Positions 48,841-49,006 of a stretch of 49,006 nt of DNA are shown piece after piece. Position 1 is the first letter of the stretch, and the number at the start of each line of letters is the position of its first letter. Both the position numbers and the translations under genes were made by a program. The stretch is taken from assembly GCF_016901035.1 (NCBI RefSeq), contig NZ_JAFEUF010000026.1, positions 1-49,006 of the forward strand. Direction: 5' to 3'. The DNA comes from Streptomyces durocortorensis (lineage in GTDB: Bacteria > Actinomycetota > Actinomycetes > Streptomycetales > Streptomycetaceae). Under the pieces are notes generated by a model. That model searched no databases. It was not told the origin of the DNA and saw nothing but the letters and a program-made list of their open reading frames with translations.

Positions 48841-48882
48841 GGCACTGGGTACCTTTACAGAGGGTACTGAGTGCCATAATCT
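48841..48882 (+). promoter_or_regulatory. etfB promoter with double 13-bp operator (tetR-2 divergent region)
   Basis: Operator 1 GGCACTGGGTACC (48841-48853), -35 TTTACA (48854-48859), operator 2 GGTACTGAGTGCC (48863-48875), -10 TAATCT (48877-48882); spacer 17 bp. All internal distances equal those of the ccr promoter. The two operators are also inverted repeats of each other (12 of 14 outer bases). A CACCCAGGT direct repeat (48901-48909, 48917-48925) lies in the leader. Confidence 0.78.
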
Positions 48883-48941
48883 CTCCATCAGTACGAATGA
48901 CACCCAGGTGGGACCACACCCAGGTAGGCAGGAGAGCCGGC

Positions 48942-49006
48942 GTGAGCTTGAGGATCGTTGTCTGTGTGAAGTACGTGCCCGACGCGACCGGTGACCGGCG
49001 TTTCGC
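48942..49006 (+). CDS. etfB: Electron transfer flavoprotein beta subunit, 5' fragment
   Basis: The window ends after 21 codons. They read VSLRIVVCVKYVPDATGDRRF, the conserved EtfB start (IVVCVKYVPD). GTG 48942 is preceded by GGCAGGAGAGCC. EtfB with EtfA accepts electrons from acyl-CoA dehydrogenases, including the class encoded by mcd. etfA is expected just outside the window. Confidence 0.9.
   Translation, partial: MSLRIVVCVKYVPDATGDRRF

Noticed and set aside
1-49006. Horizontal transfer or mobile element insertion
   Set aside because: Base composition and codon use look even across the window, and no transposase, integrase, tRNA-linked attachment site or long terminal repeats were seen.

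Overview
The window is high-GC, gene-dense chromosomal DNA of a Streptomyces or close relative. Evidence: third-position GC bias in every gene, GTG/TTG starts, leaderless regulator genes, a crotonyl-CoA carboxylase/reductase (ccr) operon, an actinobacterial Rv2578c-type radical SAM protein, and a phosphatidylserine decarboxylase/synthase pair directly behind the ccr operon. From memory, that last order matches the ccr-meaA-psd-pssA region of S. coelicolor. I see no insertion sequence, prophage, CRISPR, tRNA or rRNA.

Layout. (1) 42-7876: DHA2-type MFS exporter with a three-repeat beta-sandwich tail, SRPBCC protein, VOC protein, an SOS-box-controlled radical SAM protein, secreted tripeptidyl aminopeptidase, GNAT, HEAT-like protein. 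(2) 7970-19919: C4/C5 acyl-CoA block: fused 3-hydroxybutyryl-CoA dehydrogenase, TetR-1, GNAT, then ccr-ecm-mcl-mch-mcd (ethylmalonyl-CoA pathway), then psd-pssA closed by a 15-bp terminator. (3) 20204-29408: lipoprotein, a receptor Ser/Thr kinase whose extracellular half resembles the LIV-binding protein encoded next door, a five-gene LIV-type ABC transporter operon, and a divergent PucR-type regulator. (4) 29457-32454: glycerate kinase, NUDIX, secreted protein, orphan ribbon-helix-helix protein. (5) 32725-37030: 3-hydroxybutyrate dehydrogenase-like SDR, MHS-type MFS importer, GAF/PucR regulator. (6) 37055-41140: ferredoxin-like protein, Mn2+-riboswitch-controlled UPF0016 exporter, Ogt, Ada-AlkA fusion, macrodomain. 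(7) 41234-47522: CrtI-like oxidoreductase, IMPase, gamma-glutamyltransferase-like protein, LysR, DJ-1/PfpI. (8) 47571-49006: DUF35 OB-fold protein, TetR-2, and the start of etfB.

How the parts connect. The strongest unexplained signal is a regulatory module found at three promoters: ccr (11882-11923), etfB (48841-48882) and the DUF35 gene (48013-48055, minus strand). In each, two 13-bp near-palindromes of consensus GGCACTGAGTGCC bracket the -35 hexamer, the second filling the spacer. In the first two, every distance is identical. TetR-2 lies between two of the modules and has a clear paralogue, TetR-1, beside the ccr operon. Methylsuccinyl-CoA dehydrogenase, the last ethylmalonyl-CoA pathway gene of the operon, belongs to a family that passes electrons to ETF, so joint control of the ccr operon and etfB makes metabolic sense. 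Other regulatory signals are a perfect LexA/SOS box before the radical SAM gene, a yybP-ykoY Mn2+ riboswitch, palindromes and a 23-bp tandem repeat in the liv/PucR gap, and 14-bp direct repeats before the Ada-AlkA gene.
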